From Malurus cyaneus samueli (Eukaryota > Chordata > Aves > Passeriformes > Maluridae): a stretch of 64,000 nucleotides of DNA. Every line of letters starts with the position of its first letter. The first letter of the stretch is position 1. Shown here piece by piece: positions 1 through 10,534 of this stretch. Made by a program: the position numbers and the translations under genes. Below the pieces are notes generated by a model. That model was not told where the DNA came from. It made no database searches and saw only the letters and a list, made by a program, of their open reading frames with translations. Location of the stretch: the NCBI GenBank assembly GCA_009741485.1, contig CM019236.1, forward strand, positions 26,105,802 through 26,169,801. The letters run 5' to 3'.

Positions 1-3000
1 CAGAAAATAGAACCATATCTTTAAGGCCATGAATCCAGAATAACCTGGGGTTCTGTAACAAAGAAACATACATACACATGTTCATGATGTGGCAGGGTGG
101 GAAGGCTGGTAAGGCAGTTTTTGATGTACAAGCACAATAAACTGAAACTAGAGGTGTTTTTTCCCTCTTCTTAGAACATAATTGAGATAAATACTGAATA
201 AACATAATCTATATAATTATATAACATATATATAACATATATAATTGAGAATGCAAAAAAATTTATGAAGGGCAGAAACACTTCAATATGAAGCAAGATG
301 GGAAGAAAATTATTTACAAGACAGAAAGGTTCTTGACATACTTTTATTTATCATATCAGGCTGTTGATAAATTTTAATGAGAATATGGAATAAACTTTTA
401 CTTTTGGCATAACAGAAAAACATAATCAAGGACAAATTGCTTATAGAGTAATAAAAAAAACCTCAAGAGAGCATGTGGAAGCAACATTCCTATTGGCACA
501 CACTTCTAAGGAAAATAGTTAAATGGAAATGGCCTGAATCAAAAACTTCATAGTCTTCAGAGAAAGGCTGAGTGGTTCTCTGGTGGTAGTCAACTACAGG
601 CAAACGGAAAACTTGTGCTCAAGAGACAATATAGAGAGAATCCTATGCATACATGCTCACCTCCCAAACTAATCCCACACTTCACAGTTTACATTCGCTT
701 CTCTTTAATTATCAAATCCTCTGTGCATAAATAAACCCTGGAAATCAGGTGAAGGATAATGGAGGATAAATGGAACACTTAGGGAGCATAAATGTTACAG
801 GTCAGGTTACAGAAGATGACTTCTTTTAACATCCTCCAATCCAAGTAAGAGTCATCACTACTTTATTTTTTAGATGAACTATACTCCCTTATTTCGCATC
901 AGGTATAATAGAAAAATCCCCAAGGATTGCAGGGAACAAAGACCACAGTTCCTAGAACTGAAGGGAAATGACAGAGATCTCACCACTGCTAGTGGACTGG
1001 ATGAAAGAGAAATGGGAGAACACTTGAACCTCTGATACAAGACTAACTCTTGTAACTCTGAACAGGAGAGGAAAAAAGTTCAGAGCATCCATAAGTGTTT
1101 GTAAGAAAAGAAATAAAAAATGGCAAGACAAAGTGTCCTTAGAATGCGATAAATGCGGATATGAATGTAGCCCCATGATTCTGGTACTCCAAGAGATGTA
1201 ACAGGAAACCTGCAGTACCACTTCCACTGGTTTATGGTGTTTTAACTTTAAGCAAAGGATGACAGAAATATTCACAGTTTATTAGCTGGGATGATTTGAG
1301 AGTAATGACTCATCAAAACAATTCTCATCAGCTTTGAGTTCTATCTATAGATAATACAAGATCTTCCTACCACCTACAATAATATCAAGATCTTCCTACC
1401 ACCGATACGACCAGTATGAGACAGGCAAAGCTATTTTTGCTCAAGAGGATCAGAAAGAGAACTGAATGACAAGGTTCAACAATTAAAGAAAACATATGGC
1501 AAAAGGAATTATTAATGTCTGTGTGATCTTCTTAAACAAACAAAATAGCTGTAAAAAAGCCTATCAAAACAGTCTTATCTTATCCTCCCTTCGTCCTCCA
1601 TTCTCCCATTTTCTTACCTTAGAATATATAATTCTGCCATTTTTCTTCTGCTTTACACAGCTTATTTCCCTTTCCTTGCACCAAACTGTCTTTCAACAGC
1701 TAGTAAGAACTTTGTTATTCTGTCTCTCTTAATGCTTCTGTATGTCCTTTTCTTATGCTGTGTCCATAAGGTTATTTCTTAACCGTCCTGCTTGTAAAGT
1801 TTGATAACATTATAGAGCAAATGAACTTCAGCCATTGTAGCATTGACCCAGTATCTCATACTGGGTGTGTGAGTGGAAGACAAGCCTGAAGCCCTAGCGC
1901 TACAAGCCAGTCATCTCAGACAGCAGACAAGCAGTCAGTCAGTTGTATTAAACCATACTCCACTATCCAACGTTGCTACATAATCAGATGCAAGTCTAAC
2001 AAAGAAATAAGTAGAATGAAGAAAGTAATATTTGAGTTCCATTGAATGGTTTGATCACATTATTTCTAGTGATTGCTTTTATGCACCACAGCTGACAGGG
2101 ACATCAGCTACTTACTAGAGTATCAGCTATTTCGAGTTAGCTCTCAATATTTTCTCTTTCTATAACAACTCTGCTTTATGGTCAAATTCCAAAGTTTGGT
2201 TCCAACAGATAATGCAGAAGTGTTATTTATCAGTAACAGGTCTAGATTTTCTAGATGAGTTTCAACTTTCTGTCTGAACAACTAAAAAATATGTCTTACT
2301 GGCTTTCTGATACAAGAAATCCCCAAATATCATCACTTCATAAATCCCTCAGTCATCAGTTTCACCTAAGTAAAATGTGATAAATAAAAGCTAAGAGTTT
2401 GTTTATATGATAAAGCAAAATTAAAAAGTATTAAGCCTTTTTAAATGAAGTTATTAATCCAGTTAAAATATAACTATCAAGCAATTACATTTGAAAGCAT
2501 TATCTTTCCCTCAGAGTAGGGACATTTGAAACTGAATCATGTCATCATCATCTCCATTAAACTCTGTATGCATGAAGTGCTGACAGCATTGGTCTGCCTA
2601 TTGTGTGATATATTTTTGATCATTTCATGGTTACGACTGCGGAAATAGGTGTCAACTAAAAAGGAAGGGCTTAACTACAGATTATGTTAAATCAATAAGA
2701 ACCCTTGCATTAAGTGCAAAGTCTTGTACAACATATGTGGTCGTTCTGAGTCTTCTCCACAACTGCCCCCGACAGCAAGAACCTGGCAGTTTCATGGTCA
2801 TCATTCACAATGATGAATATATTTCACCATTGGTTTTCATCGATCTACATGGCTGAACAGTGGGAAAGACAGTTTCAAAGCGGGAAACAGCAGAAGGTGG
2901 CGACTGTGATGGAAGTAGGGCAACATTTAAAAAATCGAGGTCCTAGAAAACTACTGGATATGAATCCCTCTTTCTTACTCCTTTCCATGTACAGCGTCAA

Positions 3001-4427
3001 AATGGTGGATTACCAGACTTTTAAACCAAAACAATTATGTAAACAATTCAGGCTATCCAGAATGGATTAACTCTTTTTGCTCTCAAAATGCCATTCTGAC
3101 TTCGAACCAGGTTCACTAAAGACAGAGAGCCTTTTCAGATTCAAAGACACTTTCCTGTAGTTGGAGTTTACTTAGAGAGACAACAGTTTCTTAGAGACAA
3201 CATTTTGAATTATGGTTATCTTTGGTTCTCAGTTGGAGATCCAAAACCAATTTGTTTTTTGAGGGAAAAATATCCTGCAATCTGTATGGCTAATCTAATA
3301 GTTTACTATAATCCCAATTAAAGCAATGCATGGAAATCAAAAAGACATGCATTTCTTATTAAACATTCATTTCATGAAATGGTTTGTGAATGCTACATTC
3401 CAGGCACTGAATGGTTTGGTAATAAAATAGCAACAAATCTAAACAATGAGTATATTGCCTGGGATCCCTTTTGAGTCATTAGAGTGATTTTTTTTGCTGT
3501 CTCAGAATATTTATAAGAAGATGGGAAAGATCGCACCAGGTATTATTCTCTAAGAGATTGAATCTCAGTTCAGAGAGCTCCCTTATAATCCTATGCACAA
3601 CAACTACAGAAGAAACAATTTTTGTTTGTATTAAACTAGAGCACACCACACAATTTACTATCTTTACAACACTACCTCAACCCAGCAGAAACATGAATCT
3701 TGAAACTTTTCACAATAAACAGCAGTTTCAATCTGGCAACTAAAAAACAATGACACAAAATAAGAGGGCAAGTTTTCAATGTAGAAGTTAAATTTCTTCA
3801 GCTGCTTGATTTTGATGAACAGACAAATCAGAATATGGTCATCATGAACACTGTGACTGCATACAGTATCTAGTCTTTAAATGTGAATCTGTTCTGAAAT
3901 TTATAAGATAATATCTTATATTACTTGTAAGACTTCTCAATTTTTTCAGCTAATGTTCCGATTATGGTTACTACCAAAGCAATACCAGGAGATCAGCATA
4001 TTAACATATTCAAAATAAAAGTTAACTATAGGTAAGTAATGTAACTTGTCATTAAAATTCAAAGTTAACCCATTTTCAGGAGAGACATTAACGTGCAAAT
4101 ATTTTATATGTAATTAGACATGCGAATAAAGCTTCATGTGTAAAACATTTCACCCAATGCTCATTTTGTAATGTATTGCCTGTACCTATCTCTCAGTCTC
4201 CAGGGTAGATCTGAGAGAACTGGCAAACATTGCTATTAATGAGCATTCCAATATCCAGAACATCCCAAACTTCAGCAAAACTGAGTCTCCAGGATAATAA
4301 GTTTCTAAAGGTATGGTATAAAAATATCATTATCTGAAAGCTAGAGAGTGAATTCTGTTTCCTGCAATTATGTTTTGTGTAGTAATTTTATCCCAAAGTG
4401 TGGCTTTGTTGATTTAAAGCCAGGTAA
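1..4427. repeat. Third, misplaced copy of a UHRF2 intron segment
   Basis: This stretch aligns along its whole length, in the same orientation, with 12057-16383 and 33990-38490, both inside the largest UHRF2 intron seen here. It differs from them mainly by scattered one-base insertions and deletions, the pattern of poorly corrected long-read sequence. It ends at a 25-N gap, just after the point where the other copies continue past the shared bases gatttaaagcca. It has no exon or recognisable gene. Because it sits beyond the RING exon (5282-5380), where the last UHRF2 intron or exon should be, its placement is almost certainly an assembly error. The short open frames inside it are chance frames. 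Confidence 0.9.
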
Positions 4428-4452
4428 NNNNNNNNNNNNNNNNNNNNNNNNN
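4428..4452. other. Assembly gap, 25 N
   Basis: There are exactly 25 N, the same size as the gap at 47987-48011. Equal gap lengths suggest a placeholder of unknown true size. The gap separates the misplaced intron copy on the left from the single-copy UHRF2 sequence on the right. Confidence 0.98.
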
Positions 4453-5281
4453 AACTCCAAATGCTAACCATTAACTCCTTCATAATAGATCCTACATTTT
4501 TCAAGAAGACATAATCATTTTATGTATGCAGGCCATGCATAAACAACACCCTGACTTTTACTGGTGTGATACATACCGTTCTTGAACAGCATTGTCGAAT
4601 ACTGTACTAGGATGATAATAGCTCCTTTTAGGCTCTCAGGCAGAAATACTAGAGATGCAGGCATCATTCAAATATGCAACAATTCAGTGCATGATTCTGC
4701 ACACACCAGGGTTATAAAAATTAACTCTAGTCCAAATATGATTCCAAGTTCCTTATATTATATCCAACTAACCAAAAATTTCAAGACACATGAGTAATTG
4801 TACTGTCTTTCGTGGCCCCCTACCTAACACAAACAATGCCAGATCAACTAATAACATAACGTTCTCTGACGAGCCCCAATAATTTTCCAGGGTATTTACC
4901 CTGCACCCTTTCAAAACTCTAATAGAGAGTTTATAAAATTATTAATCTGTTTTATTCTTTAGCTGAAGTAAAATTAAATCATTGATACTGCACCAAAATC
5001 TAACCTCTGGACTTAACCAACTCCTAGTGCACTTCCACTGATCACAAAGCCATGACAGCAATGGCAAACCTCTCTCATTTTCTATCTATCTTGAACTATA
5101 TGAAACATACTTCACACTTTATTACACAAAATTAAGGTTACACACAAACATTAAATGAAACTTTCATGTTTTTGTTTAGAATGTTATGCAATTATTATTG
5201 TCTTTCTAAAATGCATATGGCTTTGGTGACTGGTGTTTCAGAGCCAAGAAAACAGCCCAGAGCAAGGCAGTTTATTCTTAC
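4453..5281 (-). other. UHRF2 intron sequence 3' of the RING exon; no gene seen
   Basis: This is single-copy, AT-rich sequence following the donor of the RING exon on the minus strand. I looked for the expected last exon (the remaining RING cysteines and the C-terminal tail) and did not find it. No repeat family is recognised. It should belong to the last UHRF2 intron, cut by the gap on its left. Confidence 0.6.
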
Positions 5282-5380
5282 TTTACAGACGTTGTGGAGG
5301 CACTCTGTTGTCACTGGCTGGTAAACCAACTCCTGGCAGCAGACACACATAAAGGATTGTTCCAGTTTCTTCAGAAAATT
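5282..5380 (-). CDS. UHRF2: UHRF2 exon: start of the RING finger
   Basis: This 99-bp, phase-0 exon encodes 33 residues starting [10 protein letters not shown] and ending [10 protein letters not shown]. It supplies five of the eight zinc ligands of a C3HC4 RING: the CVCC pair, then C, H and C of CLHNVC. The family continues with a further cysteine and a CPAC pair, expected in the missing last exon. The RING is the E3 ubiquitin-ligase module that recruits the E2 in the nucleus. The acceptor reads ...ACATTAG and the donor is GTAAGA, both canonical. It is the only exon present once: the matching position in block B falls in the corrupted stretch at 27.15-27.48 kb. The match to UHRF2 is clearer than to UHRF1. 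Confidence 0.93.
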
Positions 5381-6104
5381 CTAATGTAGGGCAAAGGAAT
5401 AAAAGAGACAAACTCTATTAGCCACTTACTACATAAAGATGATGGCCTTCCAAAGTTCTTAAGTCCTTCATATCCCTGAGCCCAGCCTTCTAGAATTAAT
5501 GAGGAAGCAGGTTGTTAATGGCTTAATTTCCCTGCTCTTCTGCAAATTGAATAATCACATAATCGAAGAATGGGTTTGGATTGGAAGGGGCCTTAAACAA
5601 CACTTATCCCAATACCCCTGCCATGGGCAAGGAATCTTTCACTAGACCAGGCTGCTCAGGGCCCCTTCCAGCCTGGGCTTGAACACTTCCAGGGATGGGA
5701 CATATGTCTCCAAGCAAACTATCATAAAATTATTTTCTGCCAAACAAAAAATAGTGACTAAAACAGTCTTTTTTCATGTCTGATTTCTGACATCAGCACA
5801 GCATAAAAATACATTCATTATTTTAGAGAAAATATGCTCTCTTCAAAAATGAAAATGAATTAAAATCCACTTTTAACTTCAGGATGGTTTTTGAGAAGAA
5901 AAGTTCTCTATTATGGAGGCATTAACCCAACAAGAACAAATTGCACAAGCGAGGCTTATTTTCTTGAAATATAAAAGCAATGCTACGCAGTCCGTATTTA
6001 GCAAAAGTTCAACAAAGAAATGATGTTTTAAAAGAGATTCAAGATTTCTCCTAAAAATAAAAAGAAAATGCAAACAATAAAAATTACATATGCAACAAAC
6101 ATAC
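5381..6104 (-). other. UHRF2 intron with a CR1 fragment
   Basis: This intron lies between the RING exon and the last linker exon. It contains a minus-strand CR1 3' fragment near 5555-5705. The duplicated block A begins within it, around 5400-5480. The apparent reading frame at 5879-6136 on the minus strand is intron read-through and not a gene. Confidence 0.8.
5555..5705 (-). mobile_element. CR1 LINE 3'-end fragment
   Basis: Read on the plus strand it shows the reverse complement of an avian CR1 3' region: ttggattggaaggggcctta, then cccctgccatgggcaaggaa, cactagaccaggctgctcag and acacttccagggatggga. The element is therefore on the minus strand, truncated at its 5' side, with no coding capacity. 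CR1 is the major non-LTR retrotransposon of birds. A copy lies at 27478-27645 in block B with extra C-run errors. Confidence 0.9.
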
Positions 6105-6265
6105 TGGTCCTTCTTTAAGAGAAGCAAGTACTTCATCCCACAGCTTTTGGTTCATGCAGTCTTCTCTTATCAGCCACTGCTGCTCCTGGGTCAGCTGGAA
6201 AGCTTCTCCTTTCCCCCCATCTCCTGTCCTCATGGCTTTGGGTGTATTTGTAGGTTCCCCTATAG
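6105..6265 (-). CDS. UHRF2: UHRF2 exon: linker between SRA and RING
   Basis: This 161-bp exon completes an Ala codon split across the junction and adds 53 residues. It carries the conserved pre-RING segment with AFQLTQEQQWLIREDC and NQKLWDEVLASLKEGP, closely matching the UHRF2 helix just before the RING. The N-terminal part, rich in Gly, Thr and Lys, is poorly conserved, as expected of the linker. Acceptor ...AAGCAG and donor GTATGT are canonical. The frame is intact here. The block B counterpart (28043-28198) has several small indels that break it. Confidence 0.93.
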
Positions 6266-6672
6266 CTGCTTAAAATGATGACCATCAGACACAATAACAA
6301 GTGTTAGTTGGAACAAATAGAAGGGAACGACATACCTGTTTCTAGAAAGAAACATGGATTAAAATGGATTACATGCATGAAATACAGCAAACAAATTCCT
6401 ACTCCAACTCATGCTGTTCAGCATTGTTTTGGATTGCAGCACACAGTTTCACGGAAGAATGTTCATTTTTTTTCAGAGCTTAAGAGAAAAAAACACAGTA
6501 GGGGTAGTGAAAAGGACTAAGATCTCTGCACTACCACTTAGTTACAGAGCATGTGCTTATCAATTTACATTAGTATTCCAAACAACTTCACACTTCCGCG
6601 AAGATTTCATGACTCAGAAATTATAACATGACAGATTTTGCGGATGTATGCTAAAAAAGTAAAAAAAAATAC

Positions 6673-6796
6673 CATCATCAATTGTCCTTTTCTGGTTTCC
6701 ATTACTTTGGCTGGTTGGCTCCTGTTTCACAGTTTGCTTTTTAACTTTATCTTTCTTCTCCTTACTAGCCATGGCTTCCAAATAACCTTCTGGATA
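6673..6796 (-). CDS. UHRF2: UHRF2 exon: basic linker after the SRA domain
   Basis: This 124-bp exon encodes 41 residues plus one base, starting YPEGYLEAMASKEKKDKVKK and ending NQKRTIDD. It is the lysine-rich, low-conservation linker that follows the SRA domain in UHRF proteins. In UHRF1 the equivalent region carries a polybasic segment that regulates chromatin binding; the same role here is only inferred. Acceptor ...TTTTTAG and donor GTATTT are usable. The G left over at the 3' end joins CT of the next exon to make Ala, confirming the phase. Confidence 0.9.
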
Positions 6797-7601
6797 CTAA
6801 AAATAAAAAGCACAAATTTAAAACAAGAACCACTGGCATAAGGAATAACAAAATACCAAAAAGATTAACTCCTAAAAGACTTTGACTACATAGTAAAAAA
6901 ATTACAAAATAATTCTAAAATCCTATTTGATGGAGAAAACATTTGAATTAGTATATATCACTAAGAAAGCATAGTCAAGCTGAAGAATCTAATCCATAGT
7001 CAGCTGTCTTAAACTGTGTATCTGTACTTATGTGCTTACAAATGATACAAATCAGGCAGATGAAGGTTATCATCATCATGATATCATCAGATGATGGGAT
7101 GCTGTAAAATTGCCTTGTCAAGAATATATGTTAATTCTTCCCATCTTTCCATCTTTCATGGGTTCTGCAATGCCAAAATTTTCATGGGTCAGCCTATTTC
7201 CGTTCCTAAAATACACTACAAATAAAAATTCCTCAGTCACATCAAGGGAAAATACGTAAAAACGCACAGCTTGTTGGTTTCTCAGGCAGGCTCCAATCAC
7301 TTGCAGAAATCTTGGTTCTAGCTTAAGAATCACAAAACTGGACACACATTCCAATTTTCCAATCCAAATACACAAAGCGTTTTACTGCTAAGGCAGAAAA
7401 CTTTATTTGCAGTTCCTTCTGCTGAGTCACTATTAAAGGATTCTTCCAATTTGCAGATAATCTGTAGTGCTCTTTATTAAAAGCTGCTACAAACAGTGAA
7501 ATACAAGCAAAAAATAGAGCTTTAATTTAACTGATTTCTTTCTCTGGAATTTGTTTACTGGAACTAAGAATAAAAACAACTGTCCAAATCCTGATGCCAA
7601 C
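6797..7601 (-). other. UHRF2 intron, no gene seen
   Basis: This is AT-rich intron between the SRA end and the linker exon. No repeat family or conserved frame was recognised. The 85-codon minus-strand frame at 7118-7375 is not preceded or followed by UHRF2-like sequence and is treated as chance. Confidence 0.75.
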
Positions 7602-7739
7602 CTGTAGGCTTAGACCCAGCTTCTTTGACCGCTCCATTCCTTCTGAAGTCCAAGGTGCAGGCTCAGCATCATCTCTCCTCAGAAGATAACGCCAAACTAA
7701 AAATCCACATTTTCCGATTTCCGGCCAATATTTCACCAC
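7602..7739 (-). CDS. UHRF2: UHRF2 exon: C-terminal SRA (YDG) domain
   Basis: This 138-bp, phase-0 exon gives 46 residues from [20 protein letters not shown] to [11 protein letters not shown]. It forms the last strands of the SRA fold, which binds methylated or hydroxymethylated cytosine in DNA. The [14 protein letters not shown] stretch is the family signature. The loop after WPEI is GKCG, one residue shorter than I recall for human UHRF2 and more like UHRF1. The acceptor ends ...TTCTTTAG. The donor reads CAG|GTTGGC, which keeps GT but is a weak match to the consensus. Confidence 0.94.
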
Positions 7740-7829
7740 CTAAAGAACAATATAAATTCTGCCATTATTTATCACAAGCCAAACACATGCACATCTTCAT
7801 ATTTAATTGTTAAAGAAGAATACAAGACC

Positions 7830-7900
7830 ATTTATATATTACATATATTATAATTATTTATTATTACTATTGTGTTATTGTTATTATTATATTATATACA
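7830..7900. repeat. AT-rich (ATT)n-like microsatellite in intron
   Basis: Interrupted ATT/TTA units with short TATA runs lie just upstream of the SRA-terminal exon. The block B copy near 29755-29825 differs in unit number and interruptions, which fits slippage or sequencing noise. Confidence 0.7.
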
Positions 7901-8305
7901 GCAGTTCTTCTCTCAGGTTTGAAATCTGATTTCTTACAAACACAGTGCTCTTAAAGGCACACTCCTTTGTTCAGAAACTAAGTCTTTAAACACACAAAAG
8001 GCTAGGATATAATTGGAAGGACTGAAGAAATAATAGAATAATCTGACTTCCAGGAATGAATTTAACTCGGTAAGCACATGCAAAGCAGCTTACATATTCA
8101 ACCGTATATATCCTATTACAGATTATATTCTATTATTACTGCTCTGAATAATTTTATTTTGCTTCACTTTGCAGAATAAACTAAAGCTAGAAAGTAAAGA
8201 CAAAAGAACTGTTTCTTTCATGTAATAATGAAGAATTTGCAGACTAACATTGAGGCTTTTTAGTAATAGCTGAACACGAATGTTATATTGTAGAGAACAG
8301 AATAC

Positions 8306-8468
8306 CTTGTAAATGCCATCGTATCTGTTGCCTTCCTCTGGGGCATATTTGCTGATCCGCCGTCCTTTTGAACTGCGCACTACTCTGACTGGCTTACCAG
8401 CTCTCCAATTCTTTGACTCTGCTCCATTTTTATCATCCAGTGGGGCATCACAGTTAAGGGCCAATGCC
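8306..8468 (-). CDS. UHRF2: UHRF2 exon: central SRA domain
   Basis: This 163-bp exon completes an Arg codon and encodes 54 residues. It includes [35 protein letters not shown] and [24 protein letters not shown] is the YDG motif that names the domain and helps form the base-flipping pocket. The DAPLDDK segment is characteristic of UHRF2 rather than UHRF1. Acceptor TTTCTAG and donor GTATTC are usable. The block B copy at 30239-30401 is intact as well. Confidence 0.95.
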
Positions 8469-10427
8469 CTAGAAAGACATTTAAAGTCTTCATGAACTAG
8501 ATTGTTTCACCCAACAGAGTTTTGAGAGCTAACATAATTATGTCATAGGTGTTTCCCTTGTCTCATTTTCCTTTATTAAGCAGCATAGACCTGTTCAGTA
8601 TGTTTTTAGCAGAATTGATGGAAGAAATGAGATCCATGCTACAGTGCATGGTAAGAAAAAAAAAATAGGAATACAAAATATTTTGTTGTCTAGGTTCCAG
8701 ATGAAAACTCATCTGAAATTCCTAGATAAAACAAACCAATTCTTTTAGACTTATTATTTTTCATTTTTAAAAATAATGCCTTCCTTAACAGCATTGAGGA
8801 AATTAAAATTGTGACAAAAAAGCAAACTTTCCCTATTGTTATCCTTCATTAATAGACTTTAAGGCTTTTTAAGTGCATACACAGAAGTAATGCAATTATA
8901 TGATGAAAAGCATATAGAGAAAAAAGTACATAATAACTACCCCAAAAAGTTCTACCGTACCTGTCTCACAGGATACTTCAAATACCTCAGAGAAGAATTT
9001 AGAATCATAGTAGCTAACTAAAGGACAAGCAAACTCCTGTACCCATGAAGACCATCTTCTAGAAACCTGGAGCGACACAGCATGACCAAAGCAACAGTAT
9101 CTCTACCACCACAGCCTGACTTGAAGGGATGGAAAACCCTTCAGAATAAGCAACAACCCAAATGATGAATCTCAAAACAGGAGAAATAATATGGGTTATA
9201 AACAGACATGGTGCAAGTATAGAACTCACGTAGAAAACACTAAGAGGCACATTATGCCAAAATTAAATGTATCATATATAAAAACAAAATTTGTAAACCT
9301 ATCTGAACAAGCAAAACCAATACAGATTAAACTCCATGGAAGTATCATAATCTTCTAAATCAAAGTGCTTGACAATTTGTATCAAGTTCAGTAAATGAGA
9401 GCAGAACATTGTTACTCCATGTGCACTAACACCTTCAAAGCTAAGTAGTTTTGTCTGTGGATCTCTCATTTGCTAAGAGCAGAGAAATGCTGACACTAAG
9501 GACTCCAGCTTTTAAGTTTTTCCTGAAACAATTTTGTTCTATTGATAAAATATGCTTGTAAACCTTTTGCTTAAACCTACTTTCATCTTTCTTGCATCAT
9601 TCTTGTTCTTTTTCACATCACATACCCATTCCCCCTCCCTTTCTCAGCAGTCAAGTCAGGCTTTTTCTCCTCTAGACAGCTTGAAAGAATCCCTCTCCAG
9701 TCTGTCTGAGAGCAGCAGAGCTTATCTAAATGCAGGCCTGGCAAACGAAAGTTCTCAGTGACTCTCAGCATCCCACAGGTGCTCAGAGGTCAGCTGTGTA
9801 ATTGATTATGCTCTTAGAGACAGAAAAGGATGGAGTACTCTCTGTTCAGGCAGGCTTTTGGAGAACAGAAAAACACTTCAAGCAGATGACTAATTCTTCC
9901 TCTGAATATATGTTCTCTTTCAAGTACCTGTTTTGATAAAGCAGCACCCTAATTCCTTGCTTTTCACAGAAAAACATGATGGAAGAGAGGGCTAGCGAAA
10001 GAGAAAATATTTATCGTGAAAATGAACATGCTTTCCTCCTACTTAAATTTATATCTGATTTACCCACTGGAGAATAAACTTTAAAAAAGAAAAAAAACCA
10101 TCTAGAATTAGAAAATTTCTGAGTTTTGACCAACTTCTCATTCAATTAAAACAGTCTTCTGAGAGTAACTGTATAACAGTTTCAACCAGAGACGTGACTG
10201 CAAGCTGCAGCAGCAATACAGCAATGTATTCCATTGAGCAGTGTGTTCCTTTAAAGTAAAAAAAAAACATAGTGCTTGATAAAACACCACTTTGCAGCAA
10301 GAGGCATTGCTGTTTACAAACACAGCACAGGAGTGAAAAAATACTGCAAAATGTTAGTTTTAAGTTAAAGCACTGGAACCCAATTCTTTGTTTTGGAATA
10401 CTTCCAAAATTTATCTTCAAAACTTAC
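8469..10427 (-). other. UHRF2 intron, no gene seen
   Basis: This is a roughly 2-kb AT-rich intron within the SRA coding region. Several 60-90-codon open frames occur in it on both strands, but none shows a conserved domain or exon-like splice sites. No repeat family was recognised. Nearly all of it is duplicated in block B. Confidence 0.75.
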
Positions 10428-10534
10428 CTATTCATGTGTGTTAATGTCTGATCAAATGAATGTTCTCCAATTCTTTTATTGCCAGAAAGATCTCTACCTC
10501 CACTCCCAGTGTAAGTGAATTCATCTCCTCGATC
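10428..10534 (-). CDS. UHRF2: UHRF2 exon: SRA domain with the NKR finger
   Basis: This 107-bp exon encodes [13 protein letters not shown], then [16 protein letters not shown] and TLTHMN, and ends with AG of a split Arg codon. The GNKR motif is the NKR finger that, in UHRF1, inserts into the DNA major groove opposite the flipped base; its conservation supports a working DNA-reading domain. The acceptor is ...CTTGCACAG and the donor GTAAGT, both strong. The copy at 32363-32469 is intact. Confidence 0.95.
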
